DNA of 32,014 nt from Acidimicrobiales bacterium. GTDB taxonomy: Bacteria > Actinomycetota > Acidimicrobiia > Acidimicrobiales > RAAP-2. Each line of letters starts with the position of its first letter. Positions within the stretch are counted from its first letter, which is position 1. Location: the NCBI GenBank assembly GCA_017883025.1, contig JADGOH010000062.1, positions 1 to 32,014 of the forward strand, given 5' to 3'. The notes below the pieces were generated by a model, which searched no databases, was not told the DNA's origin, and saw only the letters and a list, made by a program, of their open reading frames with translations. Shown here in pieces: positions 31,409 through 32,014 of this stretch. Both the position numbers and the translations under genes were made by a program.

Positions 31409-32014
31409 TCACGGCGTGGGCCTCTGGACCGAGAACCAGTCCCGGGCCTCGAGGTAGGGGGAGAAGGCGGTGGCGATGGCGTCGATGTCGGCCGCGGCCT
31501 TCGGGCGCTGGACCTCGTACACGTGGGGGAACTCCAGCCATCCGACGGTGAGGTCCCACAGCCGGACGGCGGCGTCGCCCGCCGGCGGGTCCACGAGGAC
31601 GGGGCCGAAGAGGGCCTGGTCGTCCTCGAAGAGGAGCGTCGGCACCCCGAACCCGCCCTTGGCAACGACCCGCTCGTGCTCGGCGAGCACCTCGTCGCCG
31701 GTGGTCGGGTCGTCGATGGCCGCCCGCACGATCCCAGGGTCGAGGCCCATCGCGCCCAGGATCTCCTCGGCCACCTCGGGCCGGTGGGGCTTGCGGCCCT
31801 CGACGTGCAGTGCCTTGCCGGCCTCCGCGTACCACCGGTCGAGCAGGTCCATGTCCTGGCGGCGCAGGAGGGCGCCGATCCGCATCATCGACCACCCGTA
31901 GGACCACTCCCGCTCCCACGGGTGCTTCTTGCCCTCCAGGCGGTTGACCTCCTCGAGGCTGAAGAACTTCCAGCGGATGTCGAGCCCGGTCTCGTCCCGG
32001 ACGTTCCGGATCCA
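31409..32014 (-). CDS. DsbA-like thioredoxin-fold protein (partial, N-terminus beyond window)
   Basis: The C-terminal 201 residues run from the window edge. They begin [20 protein letters not shown] and continue with [27 protein letters not shown], followed by a helical insertion and [21 protein letters not shown], the cis-Pro strand of the thioredoxin fold. The layout matches actinobacterial DsbA-family proteins related to 2-hydroxychromene-2-carboxylate isomerase and the mycothiol-dependent nitroreductase Rv2466c. The active-site motif, normally near the N-terminus, is outside the window, so redox activity cannot be judged. An ATG at 31888 is internal and not the true start. It probably forms an operon with the downstream deacetylase. 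Confidence 0.8.
   Translation of the reverse strand, partial: WIRNVRDETGLDIRWKFFSLEEVNRLEGKKHPWEREWSYGWSMMRIGALLRRQDMDLLDRWYAEAGKALHVEGRKPHRPEVAEEILGAMGLDPGIVRAAIDDPTTGDEVLAEHERVVAKGGFGVPTLLFEDDQALFGPVLVDPPAGDAAVRLWDLTVGWLEFPHVYEVQRPKAAADIDAIATAFSPYLEARDWFSVQRPTP

Noticed and set aside
1-32014. tRNA, rRNA, prophage, integrase, toxin-antitoxin or CRISPR-Cas genes
   Set aside because: I looked for conserved motifs of these in intergenic stretches and translations and saw none, apart from the IS3 element.

Overview
The window is very GC-rich, densely packed DNA with strong G/C bias at third codon positions, frequent GTG starts and many ATGA/GTGA gene overlaps. It looks like an actinobacterial chromosome. 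The gene mix (ACAD11-like acyl-CoA dehydrogenase, SnoaL and VOC proteins, acyl-CoA ligase, ECF cobalamin transporter with an SCO2322-like surface protein) and TANNNT boxes lying 5-7 nt from start codons fit an Acidimicrobiia-type lineage. The lineage is inferred from style; no rRNA or marker gene is present.

Layout. 1-675: the left end of an IS3-family insertion sequence (orfA plus the 5' part of orfB), running off the left edge. 676-1188: non-coding, with a strong hairpin and a DosR-like palindrome. 1189-3398: acyl-CoA dehydrogenase, VOC protein and a histone-H1-like Lys/Ala-tailed protein. 3406-4624 (minus): two small dimeric-barrel (ABM/DUF1330-type) genes. 4699-7025: haloalkane-dehalogenase-like hydrolase, preceded by a possible 23-codon leaderless leader ORF, then an anaerobic sulfatase-maturase-like radical SAM/SPASM protein with a SEC-C tail. 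7050-9559 (minus): NMO-family flavoprotein, K+ channel and an unknown membrane protein. 9675-15828: xylose isomerase, GH3 glycosidase and xylulokinase, an evident xylo-oligosaccharide/xylose operon, then glycerate kinase with its own promoter.

15976-20960 is the most coherent regulatory unit. A cobalamin riboswitch heads four overlapping genes: a secreted, membrane-anchored SCO2322/DUF4430-like protein, an ECF T component, a double ABC ATPase and an S component. Together they read as a B12-repressed cobalamin uptake system with a surface capture protein. 21080-24033: acyl-CoA ligase, convergent RNase Z and a DUF167 protein. 24018-25283 (minus): an unusual GNAT acetyltransferase fused to an FtsH/CDC48-like AAA+ ATPase. 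25453-28724: SnoaL-like protein, aldo/keto reductase and a biotinyl-carboxyltransferase fusion that lacks a biotin carboxylase domain. After an elaborate inverted repeat (28721-28854), 28876-32014 (minus) holds an HSL-type hydrolase coupled to a universal stress protein, a histone-deacetylase-family amidohydrolase and a partial DsbA-like protein.

I saw no tRNA, rRNA, CRISPR array or prophage. The features most worth following up are the GNAT-AAA fusion, the cobalamin surface protein, the leaderless leader ORF, the biotinyl-CT fusion and the structured repeat at 28721-28854.
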